Source: Metopolophium dirhodum (Eukaryota > Arthropoda > Insecta > Hemiptera > Aphididae). Taken from it: DNA of 64,000 nt. Below, piece after piece: positions 35,701-46,667 of the stretch; within the stretch, counting starts at the first letter, position 1, and each line of letters begins with the position of its first letter. Position numbers and translations under genes: made by a program. The stretch lies in assembly GCF_019925205.1 (NCBI RefSeq), contig NC_083560.1, forward strand, positions 96,376,083 through 96,440,082, written 5' to 3'. A model generated the notes under the pieces. It made no database searches. It was not told where the DNA came from and saw nothing but the letters and a program-made list of their open reading frames with translations.

Positions 35701-36829
35701 TCAAGCCATTTATGTGCACTGTTATAACCATAGACTTAATCTCATTATATCCGATGTTTGTAAAAATGTAACAAATGTAAAAATGTTTTTTTGGTATAGT
35801 GGAGAATTTATATATATTTGTATCCGGTTCTTCTGTACATGCAAAATTTGTTAAAATTCAAAAAGATATGAAATACAAATCTATTATTGAGCTAAAAAGA
35901 GTATGCTTGACCCGATGGACGGCACAGGTATTTGCTTGTGTTTCATTAAAGAAAGTATTGAGCCCTCTTCTGGTTTTATTAAACAATTTAATTAATGAAA
36001 AAAGTGATAGAGCAGCTGAGTCAAAAGGATTACTTCATTTGATAGATTTCAACTTCATCTTTAATTTGGTTATGTTCTGTTATATATTAGGACTATTTAA
36101 AAATACAAGTGACTATTTACAGAATGTAAATGCAGAAATGGCTGAAAGTTTAACTTTAATTTCATCAATAAAAACTGTTTTTCAAAGTATGAGAGATGAT
36201 GACTCGGAAATTAATGTCACTTTCAATAAACTTTATATTGAAGCTACTAATATTAGTAAAGAAAACAATATAACAATACCTACTCAAGATTCAAATAAGA
36301 ACAATAGAACAAAAAAAATCCCAGAAAAGTTTCGGCAGTTTATTCTTACAGAAGAAAGTTCTTTAGAAAAACAGAAATTCATTTCAAAGTCTGATTTGAA
36401 ACTTAATTTATTTTTAGATTCTCTATTAAACATAAAAATAGAAAAATACTGTTATATTAGAACATAAATTATATTAATTGTATTTAATTTAAAGATTATG
36501 TCTATATATTGAATACCTATTTGAATTTTATTATTATTAATTATTATAATTATTAAAAGTATTATTTGTATTTGATTTTTATTTATGTATTTTATCAATT
36601 TTTTTTTTTATTACACTTATTAGTGTACACTTATTATTGGCATAATGATAAACTATGGTATTTTTAGGTTATATACTTATATATTTATAGTAATGATATT
36701 CTGATAACTACCTTTTTATAATATAAAAAGGTAGAGGGCCCACCCTTACAAGGTACAAGGTAATATATTTAGATAGGGGGCCCATCTAACATTGGCCCAC
36801 CTAGTGAATATTTTCTGACTACGTGCCTG
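32717..36829 (+). mobile_element. hAT-4, decayed hAT inserted in the LTR retrotransposon
   Basis: The ends are CAGGCACGTAGCTAAGG (32717) and CTGACTACGTGCCTG (ending 36829), imperfect inverted repeats. A perfect 8-bp TSD, AGCATTCC, lies at 32709-32716 and 36830-36837. The element is 4113 bp and its gene is a relative of hAT-1 (TTF finger plus DUF4371) with frameshifts and a lost C-terminus. Confidence 0.94.
33346..36467 (+). pseudogene. hAT-4 transposase pseudogene (TTF/ZMYM1-like)
   Basis: Exons: 33346-33505 (MAPLSGCAKRKIKLKKE), 33694-33825 (NTNEDTNLETNN), then 34610 onward, with matching phases. The TTF finger is FSLSWYKIYNWIEY and FCFPCRFF. A frameshift near 35097 joins KKAGNV to INDGHLKLV. 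The core follows: VDETKDISKIEQ, QTYDGASVMSG, HCYNHRLNL. A second frameshift lies near 35790, then FVSGSSVHAKFVKIQKD and the conserved CLTRWTAQ. The frame stops at 36465-36467 after NIKIEKYCYIRT, before any hAT dimerisation domain. The gene is therefore both frameshifted and C-terminally truncated, while keeping the same domain order as hAT-1. Confidence 0.85.
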
Positions 36830-36975
36830 AGCATTCCAAACAAATGCAGCATTCAACTTTTTCAAGGCAACAGAGAAACAACTTCGATAATGTTAAATTT
36901 ATTGGTATTGTAAGTTTGTTATTTTTATATATTGTATTGTAAGATTATCTATATTTTTCTATTTATATTTAATTA

Positions 36976-38343
36976 ATGAGCGACGATAGTGGTAGTACTA
37001 GTAGCGTAACACAGAGCGATAGTGAAGACAAAACATTTGTCCCAGATAGGTCATTTGATTCAGATGATAGTAGGGCAAGTCAAACGACATTAGGTAGGGA
37101 TAGCGTTAGTAACCAAGTAGAAAATACAGTGCAGAATCAGAGTACTTTATTAGGACTTCAAAATCCTGACACCGGTAGAAACACATTACATTTGCCAATA
37201 CAGCGTAGACGGTTAGGAGTACCAGCAGAATTAAGTTCAAACATTGTTAAGGAAGATATTTCTTTTGATAGTAGTACTGAATCATACAGTTTTGTACCAA
37301 ATTTGAGTCAATCAAGTACTGAATTAGTAAATATGAGTGTAATTACTTCTTTAGAGGCAGCATTTCGAATATTACCAAAGTTTGACAAACAAGACTCTGA
37401 AGGCTTACATAATTTCATAAAGTCATCAGAATTTGCTTTTTCATGCATTAGTGAGGAGTTAAAACCCATAATATTAGGGGCAATAGTTGCAAATTTAACA
37501 GCAAAAGCAGCTCAGGTTGTCCGATTTAAAAAAATAAATTCATGGGAAGAATTGAAAACACAGTTAAAAAATTGTTTTGAACCACAACATACTTCCACAC
37601 ATTTGATGTTAGAATTGACCACAACTCGTCAGAAATATGATGAAGAAATTAGTACATTTTATAGCCGGTTAGAAAAGCTATTTCATTTGACGTTGAATGT
37701 TCAAACCAAAGATAAAACTGCAGCAGTGGCAGAAGTCATAGAGGGAATTTTAAAAACTCAAACATTAAGTATTTTCATTGAAGGACTAAGACAACCTATA
37801 AAAATGTTAGTAAAGGCAAGTCGTCCGAGTACAATAGAGGAAGCATTTGCGGTGGCTCAACAGGAGGAAACGTCATACAAATCAGATAAGGAAACACAAT
37901 CAAAAATGCCGAAGCAAAATACAGCGAAAATTACATGTTTCAACTGTGGCAAAGTAGGTCACATGGCCAAGGTATGTAGGTCAAGATCAAATCATCAATT
38001 TATAAAACAGCCACAAGAGAATCAAAAGAACGGGGTTACGAATACTGGGCAAAATTCAAAACCAAACAATTGGTCAGCAAATATTCATCGGCAAACTGCA
38101 GAAAGTAATAGTGTGATTAATAACAAGACAATTGTTTGTAAATATTGTAAGAAACTAGGTCATGAAATTGGAGTATGCAGGAAATTAAAATACAACAATG
38201 AGAAAAGAGCTAGTCAGGCAAATTCAAGTTCAATGTCAGAACCATCAACTTCGGGAAACGAGACAGGGTCGATTCAGAACGGCGAACGATCGGTCCAGGA
38301 AATCAAAGCAACAGCCGTAACATTTCAAGAGCATTTAAATTAA
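36976..38343 (+). CDS. Retrotransposon gag (capsid and two zinc knuckles)
   Basis: A 455-aa intact frame begins MSDDSGSTSSVTQSDSED. A low-complexity acidic N-terminus is followed by a capsid-like region (about residues 115-300, with AAQVVRFKKINSWEELKTQL and a DEEISTFYSRLEKLFHL helix). Two CCHC-type knuckles close it: CFNCGKVGHMAKVC and CKYCKKLGHEIGVC. Gag packages the element RNA into particles in the cytoplasm. The frame ends at TAA 38341-38343, right after a slippery heptamer. It belongs to the same element as the LTR at 32137; the two parts were separated by hAT-4. Confidence 0.88.
   Translation: MSDDSGSTSSVTQSDSEDKTFVPDRSFDSDDSRASQTTLGRDSVSNQVENTVQNQSTLLGLQNPDTGRNTLHLPIQRRRLGVPAELSSNIVKEDISFDSSTESYSFVPNLSQSSTELVNMSVITSLEAAFRILPKFDKQDSEGLHNFIKSSEFAFSCISEELKPIILGAIVANLTAKAAQVVRFKKINSWEELKTQLKNCFEPQHTSTHLMLELTTTRQKYDEEISTFYSRLEKLFHLTLNVQTKDKTAAVAEVIEGILKTQTLSIFIEGLRQPIKMLVKASRPSTIEEAFAVAQQEETSYKSDKETQSKMPKQNTAKITCFNCGKVGHMAKVCRSRSNHQFIKQPQENQKNGVTNTGQNSKPNNWSANIHRQTAESNSVINNKTIVCKYCKKLGHEIGVCRKLKYNNEKRASQANSSSMSEPSTSGNETGSIQNGERSVQEIKATAVTFQEHLN
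38334..38340 (+). promoter_or_regulatory. Probable -1 ribosomal frameshift site
   Basis: TTTAAAT in the gag frame reads T TTA AAT, the X XXY YYZ slippery form, and the gag stop TAA follows at once. The -1 frame continues TTT AAA TTA AAG into the protease frame (KLKAELFKDHIICQATEF). Form and place fit programmed gag-pol frameshifting; function is inferred. Confidence 0.75.
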
Positions 38344-38987
38344 AGGCTGAACTTTTTAAAGATCACATTATATGTCAGGCTACGGAATTCGTTAATCAGG
38401 AATCAAGATTTTTACTTGACACAGGGAGCGAAGTAAATATAGTAAAATTATTGTCATTAAAAGATGACGTAAAAGTTAACGAAAGAATTTTATATCGATT
38501 AAAAGGGATTAATGAATATTTTGTGAACACAATTGGGTCAGTAAATATAATGATAAATTTTGGAGAAGAAAAAAGACAAGTAAGGTTTCAAGTTGTTAAT
38601 AATAATTTTCCAATACCTCATGATGGGATTTTAGGTAAGGAGTTTTTAGAGGATAACAAGATAGCAATTGATTATTCAAAAAATGAGATAACGTCAACAC
38701 TTACTGAAGACAATTTTACAGTGGTAAATCAAGACATTCCGCATGTAGATAATTTCGACATTGCAGTAGTACCACCGAGATCGGAAATGATCATTCCAGT
38801 AAAAATTACAGATAATCAAATAAAGGAAAATGATACAGTGATTATATATTCACAAGTATTTGAATTTATAATTTGCATTCTTAAAAAATGTGTGATTGCC
38901 CAAGTACTTTTGGGTGTAGGTACTCGTCGCAGTAAGTGCAACTCGGGCACCCTGATATTTGGCAACACCATTTTAAGTCAAATTTAA
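38340..38987 (+). pseudogene. Retropepsin (pol N-terminus), truncated
   Basis: In the -1 frame relative to gag the sequence reads SRFLLDTGSEVNIVKL, with the catalytic LLDTGS of retroviral-type aspartic proteases. Next come FQVVNNNFPIPHDGILGKEF, the second conserved ILG region, and PPRSEMIIPVKI. The element-like sequence ends near 38857 (VIIYSQ); what follows to the stop is unrelated. Reverse transcriptase, RNase H and integrase are not found downstream, so pol is cut short. The protease would process Gag-Pol in an intact relative. Confidence 0.82.
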
Positions 38988-39218
38988 AATAATTTGTAAA
39001 TTATCGTGATTTTTACGTATTTTGTCAAAATTTGAACTTACAATGCTTATTAAAAAAAACATGACTCTATACTTAATATTTTTCAACTAACATTGCCAAG
39101 GTAATCAATCTATTCATAATTAGGTATTAACTACTCAAAATTCTTAATAATATATTCATGTAATCAAAAATTAAATTAATATTATATTTATTACCATACA
39201 TTTATATATAATTTATAA
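38858..39218. other. Junction sequence with a repeat fragment
   Basis: 38985-39090 matches a part of the dispersed repeat family (compare 55446-55575 and 40190-40300), for example TTTGTCAAAATTTGAACTT. The rest is AT-rich. One end of the Harbinger element should lie near here, but I could not find its inverted repeats. Confidence 0.5.
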
Positions 39219-40011
39219 TTAATCAGATATGAAATTTTCCCAATATTCTTTTGCTGTATCTTGGGAAGAAGAAGTTTCGTCAATGGTTTCCAACTGATTT
39301 GGATGTCGAGGATAGTAATTTTGCATCGATTGCAACTCCAACTTTTGCACTGTAGAAAAAATCTCAGTCTTTGCTATATTCTGCAAGTATGGAGGTAGTG
39401 ATTTCAAAGTATGTGATATCCCAAAGAGGAAACAGTCGATAGGGTTGTCCAAAGTTACGGTGGGTAGTCCACTTTTGCTTGATTTTGTCTCTTTTTCCTT
39501 TTTTTCAAGTAAGTACTTCATGAGTGTAGATGCTGCTGTCTCAGGTTGAATATTTTTTTTCCTACTAGGCTTAGCAAATTCCACAGCAGAGGAAGAAGGT
39601 TTATCGTTCCTAGAAGAAAGATTATGTTGGGCGAATGACTGGCTGACTGGTTGCTTGGATATTTCTGGAGAAAGTGTATCGTTGCTAGAAGTAGGATTAT
39701 GTTGGGTGAGTGACTGGCTGACTGGTTGCTTGGATACTTCTGGAGAATTAGGAATATCAGTTGTTTGCAGAGATTCTTGTCCTTCATCATCATTATTAAG
39801 TTCTGCATGTTCAGTGTCAGGATGCCTTCCAATGTTTCCCTTTGTTTCGCGTTCTTCCATGTATTCAAGCAAAAACTGTAGCTGGCTTTCAAATCTGTAC
39901 GGTTTCACTTTTTTAACAGCTTGTCCACTTGTGGTTTTCTTTAACTCAAAGATTTTCTGAAGTTGTCTCGTATGTTATTCCACCTTGCTTTGCAATTACC
40001 ACCTGTGCAGA

Positions 40012-40857
40012 CAAATCGAGTGAGTATTAAATGTTGTAAAAATATGAATTTCAAACGCTCATAAAAATTTAATTTGACTTTCTTGTAGAGATTTTTTTTT
40101 TTTTTTTGATAAAGGTAGACAAACATAGATAATCTTGTATTAAATTTTCAAATTTTGGATTTAAAAAGAAAAATTATTATGAATTCTCAACTTAAAATAA
40201 TTTGTAAATTATCGTGATTTTTCCGTATTTTCTCAAGATTTGAACTTAAAATGCTTATAAATAAAAACCCTGACTAAGGATTTTTAATATTTTTAATCTG
40301 CTTTTGAAAAAATATACTATGAGCCTTCTATTAAATTTTCAAGCTTTTTTAACCAACAAATAAAATTTTATTGATATTTTAGAAAAAAAACTAAAAAAAA
40401 ATGGAAAATGATAATGTCCCTAAACAGTTCAAAATAAATCAAAATATTTTGAAAATTTTAACGTATATAGAAAATGAAAATATAAACAACCAGTGAAAAT
40501 TTCATGTATCTACGGTCATTTGTTTTAAAGTTACAACAAAAACCAAATTCAATTTTATGAAAAATTGATTTTGCGTAATAAGTCCCGGTTTTCCTTAACT
40601 TTTCTTTTGTTTTTCTTGGCGCTTTTGAAAATTACTGGGAATTTTAAATTTTGACCTCCCAATGCACCAACGATATTCACTTTCCAATCGAAAAAGATAC
40701 TGAAGTTGAAAATCGAAGCATTATTTCGACTACTTATCGTGTACACAGACACAAAAAAAAAATAAAAGGAAAAATAAAAAAAAAAATATAAAAACACACA
40801 TCATTGTAAAATCAATACATTCATCGTTCCACTCAGAATCTAAAATTATATAATTAT
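40012..40857 (+). repeat. Dispersed repeat family copy (partial)
   Basis: It aligns with 55290-56103 of the long copy: GACAAATCGAGTGAGTATTA at the start, then TAAAAATTTAATTTGACTTT and GATAAAGGTAGACAAACATA, ending CATCGTTCCACTCAGAATCT. The first 640 bases of the family are missing. Confidence 0.8.
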
Positions 40858-40905
40858 TAGTATGTAACTGTTTTACAAATATATTTTTATTTCAGATATC
40901 TGGCG

Positions 40906-41822
40906 ACAGGTGATTCATTTAAAACAATATCATTCAGCTACCGGATTGGTCACTCCACTGTACAGTCAATAGTAACCGAAACATGTAGTGCAATTATTAA
41001 AGCTTTGATGAATGATGTGATGCCTGAACCATTAGAAGAAGATTGGAAAAGATACGCACATGAGTTTAGAGATATTTGGAATTTCCCAAATTGTGTAGCA
41101 TCTGTTGATGGAAAACATTGCTGCATACAGGCTCCACCAAACAGTGGTTCTCAATTCTTCAATTACAAGAAATTTTTTTTAGTTGTGTTGCTAGCCATGT
41201 TTGATGCAAATTATAACTTCATTGCAGTAGATATAGGTGCATATGGTCGAAACAGTGATGGAGGTATTTGGGCACATTCATTGGGAAAGCATTTGAATCG
41301 GGTAATTTAACGGTACCTGGACCCTCATCACTTCCGGGCACAAACACTGAACTTCCTCATGTAATTGTTGGCGATGAGGCATTTCCATTAAAGACATACA
41401 TTATGCGCCCTTACCCCGTTCAGGAACTCGACTATTCAAAAAGATTGTTTAATTATCGTCTCAGTCGTGCAAGAAGGGTTTCGGAAAATGGTTTCGGAAT
41501 CCTATGTCAAAAATTCAGATTGTACAACAGGTGGATACAATCATTACCAGATAATGTAGACAACATAATATTGGCCAGCTGCGTTTTGTATAATTTCATA
41601 CGAAAATATGAAGCTGCACCTGTCATCAGAGGAGATGCAATTGGTAACGATAACAATCAAGTAATCTCAGCAATAAGAAACCTGTCCCATCGAGGTGGAA
41701 ATGCTACCAGAGAAGCTTTTCAAATAAGAGATGCATTCAAAGATTATTTTTCTTCAGAAGCTGGATCAGTTCCATGGCAAAATCACATTTTAACAAACTT
41801 TTCAAACGTAACAATGCATTGA
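40906..41822 (+). pseudogene. PIF/Harbinger DDE transposase (HARBI1-like), frameshifted
   Basis: After a TTTATTTCAG acceptor the frame reads YLATGDSFKTISFSYRIGHS. The DDE_Tnp_4 core follows: CVASVDGKHCCIQAP (first D), DIGAYGRNSDGGIW (second D) and VIVGDEAFPLKTYIMRPYP (E in GDEAF), then LFNYRLSRARRVSENGFGIL. The frame breaks near 41283 (LGKHLNRV against IGKAFESGNLTVP) by one base. The C-terminus (ATREAFQIRDAFKDYF) ends at TGA 41820-41822. The N-terminal exon is not visible. Transposase and MADF partner are on opposite strands, as in Harbinger elements, but neither is intact. Confidence 0.83.
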
Positions 41823-42388
41823 TTACCATACCTAGCCATTTATTATTATTACGATTATAAATAATAATAAATATATAAAATAAATAAATATATATTAAAC
41901 TATTCTGTTTTTATTTTTTCTATATATAGCTGTGGGACGCTGTTCTGTCGTCGTCGCGTGCTTATCGCACCGACGACCGGGCATATTCTATATTTAATTA
42001 ATTATAATATTTTATCTATTTGTGTTTAAAAATATACGCGTATACGCGGAATGACCCGACGACGTTCGATTGCTACTTTTATATATTTTATTTTATTTTA
42101 TACTGCGGCAATTTCTAGTTTTGTTGAAAAAATGTGATAATTTCCAACTTAAATTATTTCACATAATATACTGATACACATGTATTAAACTAATAGTTAA
42201 TATAAACGTTGAATACTAATAATAATAATAATAATAACAAATAACAAATACTCACCATCAGTCTTCATTTCCTTGCCAATTTCCTGCCATATTCTTCCCT
42301 TTAAATCGGAATTTAAATACTTCGGGTCCTTCAAATCATAAAGGACCTGTCTGTTCCGCACCAACTCAATCAAAAGTTCGTCGTTCAT

Positions 42389-43667
42389 GATATAATTATT
42401 TTACATAAAAACAACTTACAATAAAATACACTAGTCAAAATTTGTATTTTGACGTCCGTGAAAAACAAAATATATCGGCGACGACGTATTTTTTTTCTAT
42501 CACGGATGCCTGACGAGCACTGTGAACGTCGGAGCTTCACTGCGTCGGACGCGTGTGAACACGCACGGTCTATCACGGTCTATTAATATTTTTTTTTTCA
42601 CTGAAGCTCACTGATGTCACTTCACGTCACGTCACGTCACTGTTATGCGTGAATCGACCTTAAACTCTAAGTTTAAATTATGAAGTAGGTGTGTGATATT
42701 TGTGTATCAGACATATATTGGATTATAGGCAGTATTACACCAATATTGTTTAGCTTGTAGTTTGTATAAAATACTTTTGAAATTGTATTTAAGTAGGTAG
42801 GTACAAATACATTCAATCAGAAAATATTCAAAATACTCTTATGCAAAAGTATTTAAGAACAAATATAAAGTACTTGGCATGTATCTAAAGACTTTAAAAT
42901 TTACTTGTTTAATTAAATATGTAAAAAAATAATTTTGTAATATCTAATTATTAATTAATTATTTAAAATTTGTACTGTCGCATTTAAGTCTTATCACAAT
43001 TTGGAACTTTGAACTAGCTTCTTAATAGTTAATTGTTTATCTAGGTAGGTACTAAAAAATAAAAATGTACTTATTATGTTTTAATTTTGAAGTACTTTAA
43101 TATTAATTAAACATTAAATGGTGTTGTATGAAATATAAAATAAATAAATGTTTAATAATTTGATTTGAATCATAAATAAAAATGTAAGTGTGTATGAAGT
43201 GTGAGTATAATTTCAAGTATAAATATAAATACATAATGTGTGTACACTGAAATATTAAATTAAATTATTAAATTAGATAGGTACCCCTAGTACATGATTT
43301 TCAAGACTAATTTTATAAATATTACTTATTTAGGTAATCACTTACTTCAAAAAAATTTTATTACAATAAATCAAAATTTTGAAATTGCAATCAAACTACA
43401 TTTTGCAAGTGGAAGCATGTAGAATAGGCCTCACTTGAAAGTCTGGTGGATAGTTGGGTTTTTTTTTTTTGTTTGTAGGTTTAATTAACTAAATATAAAA
43501 CTTGTGTAGCTCATTATTCAATGACTACTTGTCTTAAATAAATGTTTTTACCGTCAACATTTGTCTTTAAATTAAATTTGGATATTGAATTTTTCAAAAT
43601 ATTCGAAAAAAATTATTATATAAATTTAATTTTTTATAATATTTATTATACATATTTTCTCCATTAT
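42389..43667. other. Harbinger 5' flank and AT-rich spacer
   Basis: 42440-42660 is moderately GC-rich with a short CACGT repeat (CACTTCACGTCACGTCACGT, about 42616) and may hold the other Harbinger end. From 42660 to 43667 I see only AT-rich sequence without genes. Confidence 0.45.
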
Positions 43668-43830
43668 CTGGGGAGTAAAAATTTCCTATTCTAAAATTTT
43701 ACTCCACCAGAAATTGTATTGTTTAAGAGTATGATTCACCGGGAGTAAATATTTCCTTTTCTAAAATTGTACTCCCCCACAAATTGTATTGTTTGGGAGT
43801 AAGATTCATCGGGAGTATATTTTAATTCAT
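43668..43830. repeat. About 70-bp minisatellite
   Basis: Units share GGGAGTAAATATTTCC, TTCTAAAATTGTACTCC and AAATTGTATTGTTTGGGAGT. Two full units and part of a third are present. A similar scrap is at 19434-19467. Confidence 0.75.
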
Positions 43831-46667
43831 AGATTATCCTAGCATTTTTAATTTCCGATAACCTGTATAGGGGTTAGGGGAACTAAAATCACCTGGAATA
43901 AATTGGACGGTCTCTGTGCAAAAGGGCACAAGTCAAAAAACACTACTTTTCAGGAGACACACAAAACATTATTTTATAATTTAATTAGATGATCTAATAC
44001 GTTTAATGTTTGAAATAGTTTATTTAGACCATTAATAAATTAATGATCAAACACTTCATGACTAAATAATGGAATAATCGTATTTTTGTTGACTTGTGCC
44101 CAACTACAATATAATAATAATGAATTTCATTGACTTGTGCCCTATTGCACAATAAGAAAATGATTATTAATATTATAAATCCTTTTTTCCCAAAATAATA
44201 AAATCAATTACGATATTTTAATACCTTTTATACTTATCAAGTTGAATATAAATTTACAAAAATTGTATCGAAAACAATTTGGTAGGTATTTAAAAAGTAG
44301 CATGTTTTTTTAATTATATTTTATTAAAAACAGTAAGTTTAATCTATAGGTACCACCTATAGATTCTATAGAATTATCACAAATCATATTTTTTATTTAA
44401 AATAACAGATTAAAGAATAACAGATTAACATACAATTTACGTCTTACAAAATAATGAAAATATAAAACTATTTTGTATTAAGATATAACTTAAAAACTAA
44501 AATAACAAATACGCTTCTTTGCACAAATCATTAACTTAATAAAATATAATTAATAAAACTGTAGATATTTCCCACTTAGGAGTTAGGAATCATTATCATC
44601 ATCGGATGAAACTATTGCATCATTAACATTATCTGTGTTTGATTTTAAATTATAATAATAATGGTGATAAACTTCTGGTATGAATTGTAAAAGGGAAAGA
44701 AGGTCCTTTTTTTTTTCGTCGGCTATCGGTAAGATTTCGTTATAGGCCTTTGGTAATACATCACTTTTTACTTTTCTGCGAATCATATTTATTTCTTCAA
44801 ATTTATCTTCTGCGTTTAATGTACCTTTATATTGCACTAATGTCTTTTTTTCTTTTTCGTACCTGAACCATTTAACATTACGAAATAGAAAAATGTCTCA
44901 ATTTTCATTTTTTTTCTTCATTTGATATTTTGTTTTCAATAAATTACCAAAATCAAAAAATTGATCTTGTTTCATTTCAGTGTTAATAAATTTATCTTTT
45001 CCAGCCCATTGGATAAGTTTAAACCAATCATGTGGATGATTTATGGAGAAGGGGTAACGTTTTTTTGCCTTTTCAATTTTCGCATGGTCCGAATCGCATT
45101 CCATTCGGGAATGACCTGGAACCATAAATGTATGGTCAATGATCTTTACATTTTCTTGTCTTTTCAAAAAATAAAGGCACATGGCCATAATTATTCCATT
45201 TTTATTTTGTCCTGGACAACAGTCGCTATACATAGTCACATGGGAAACGTTTGATGGCAAATTATTGAAATAGTGATAAAGAGATGAACCGATTTCATTG
45301 GCCCCCCCTTTCCGCCAATGTTTCATTCCAAATATAATTTGAAGCAATAGATGACCCGGTATCATGTATGGTAAAATTAAAAGTCCACAGTTGGCAACAG
45401 AAGACTCCAAACTAGGAGTTGGTAAGCACTGCTATAAGTCAAATGCGAGTACACAATGATTATCAGACGATGTAGCAATGTCTTGCTTTTTTATACTATA
45501 CGCTTCTTCAGCATCGTTATGGTGTTGAATTTGTTGATTTTTCAGAGTTATATTTTGTTCGTTAGAACAATTTGTGTTAGTCAGTTGAATTTTTAATTTA
45601 TCACAAGTAGCGTACGTATCTTTTTTTGGACTTTTAATTTTAAGACCAGATAATTGAAAATATTTTTGGTATATTGTACGACTTACAGGTTTGTCTACAG
45701 TTGATACGGTGCGTCCGATTGGACGACCCGCGTCGTGAATAAAGAACAACGGTTGTATTTATGGTAATCAATTCTCTCTATTGCTATGTGAATTAATAAT
45801 GATATTTACAATAATGGGACGAGTAAAGCGTCGATTTGTGCCGACCAGACTTAATTAAGTGAGTCGGCACAATCGGTGGTGCTTGGGTGCTGGTCGGGCG
45901 ACTGCCGGACCCTATCTATACAACGGGCTATGGTTTATACGATGTATTTACAATAAAATGGTTGGCCGGGGAGACGGCCGTCGTCGGTGCAAACTTAGTT
46001 AAGCGGCACTCCGGTGACGAACCAGACTCGGATCGGACAACTTAAATAAGTGCCGAGGTTGGGTATGTGTTGGCCCTGACAAGGGCCTTTTGATGCTGCA
46101 GCGCCGTGAGTTGTCGGTTTGTCCTGTCATCCTGCTGGCCCGGGATATGAACGGCGGTTATGGATTGGCCGGCGTTGTCACTGCACGAATCGATTGACAC
46201 GGGTCTTATGCCGTGGAGCCGCAGTCACGTGGTTAACTGGCACTGACGGTGTCGGAGGCGTTGGCCGGCGGTTTATACCGGTCTCACGTCTAAGAGCGGT
46301 GCGGTCGTCGGTATTCGTCGGCTGAGCAATGCTTGCGGTCGAGGATCGGCGTGTCGTCGGTCGTCGGCAGTTGGACGCACTGGTAGTCGGGAAACGGCGT
46401 GTTCGTCTTTGGTCGGCGGCTAAACGACACTTACCGTCGGGTAGCAGCGTTGTAGTCGGCCTTCTGTGGCGGGGCGTTGCTTGCTGCCGTTGCGCGGCGC
46501 AGTCGTCGGTGTTCGTCGGCTGGATGCTTCTTGCGACCGTGGAGCGGTAATATCGTCTGTCGTCGGTGGCTGGTGTTTCTGGTCCTGGTCCTGGTCCTTC
46601 TTCTATCTGAACGTTTTTGGTATATGTTGATAGTTTGAAGGAATGAAAATGGACTGACTAAGTTATC

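Larger units (their letters stand above)
39219..42388 (-). pseudogene. Harbinger-associated MADF/Myb-type protein, split gene
   Basis: Exon 1 (42388 to about 42256) starts MNDELLIELVRNRQVLYDLK and reads LKGRIWQEIGKEM, the start of a MADF domain. The second part (about 40004-39219) continues the MADF pattern, GNCKARWNNIRDNFRKSL, then FELKKTTSGQAVKK and FESQLQFLLEYMEERE. A low-complexity part has a duplicated QPVSQS repeat (SKQPVSQSLTQHNPTSSND and SKQPVSQSFAQHNLSSRND). The frame shifts near 39950. MADF/Myb proteins partner with Harbinger transposases for DNA binding and nuclear import. The transposase lies on the opposite strand between the two exons, and a dispersed repeat (40012-40857) sits in the same intron. 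Confidence 0.7.

Noticed and set aside
46119..46550. Plus-strand arginine-rich frames near 46.1-46.5 kb
   Set aside because: They lie in the GC-rich LTR and reflect repeat composition; no family resemblance.
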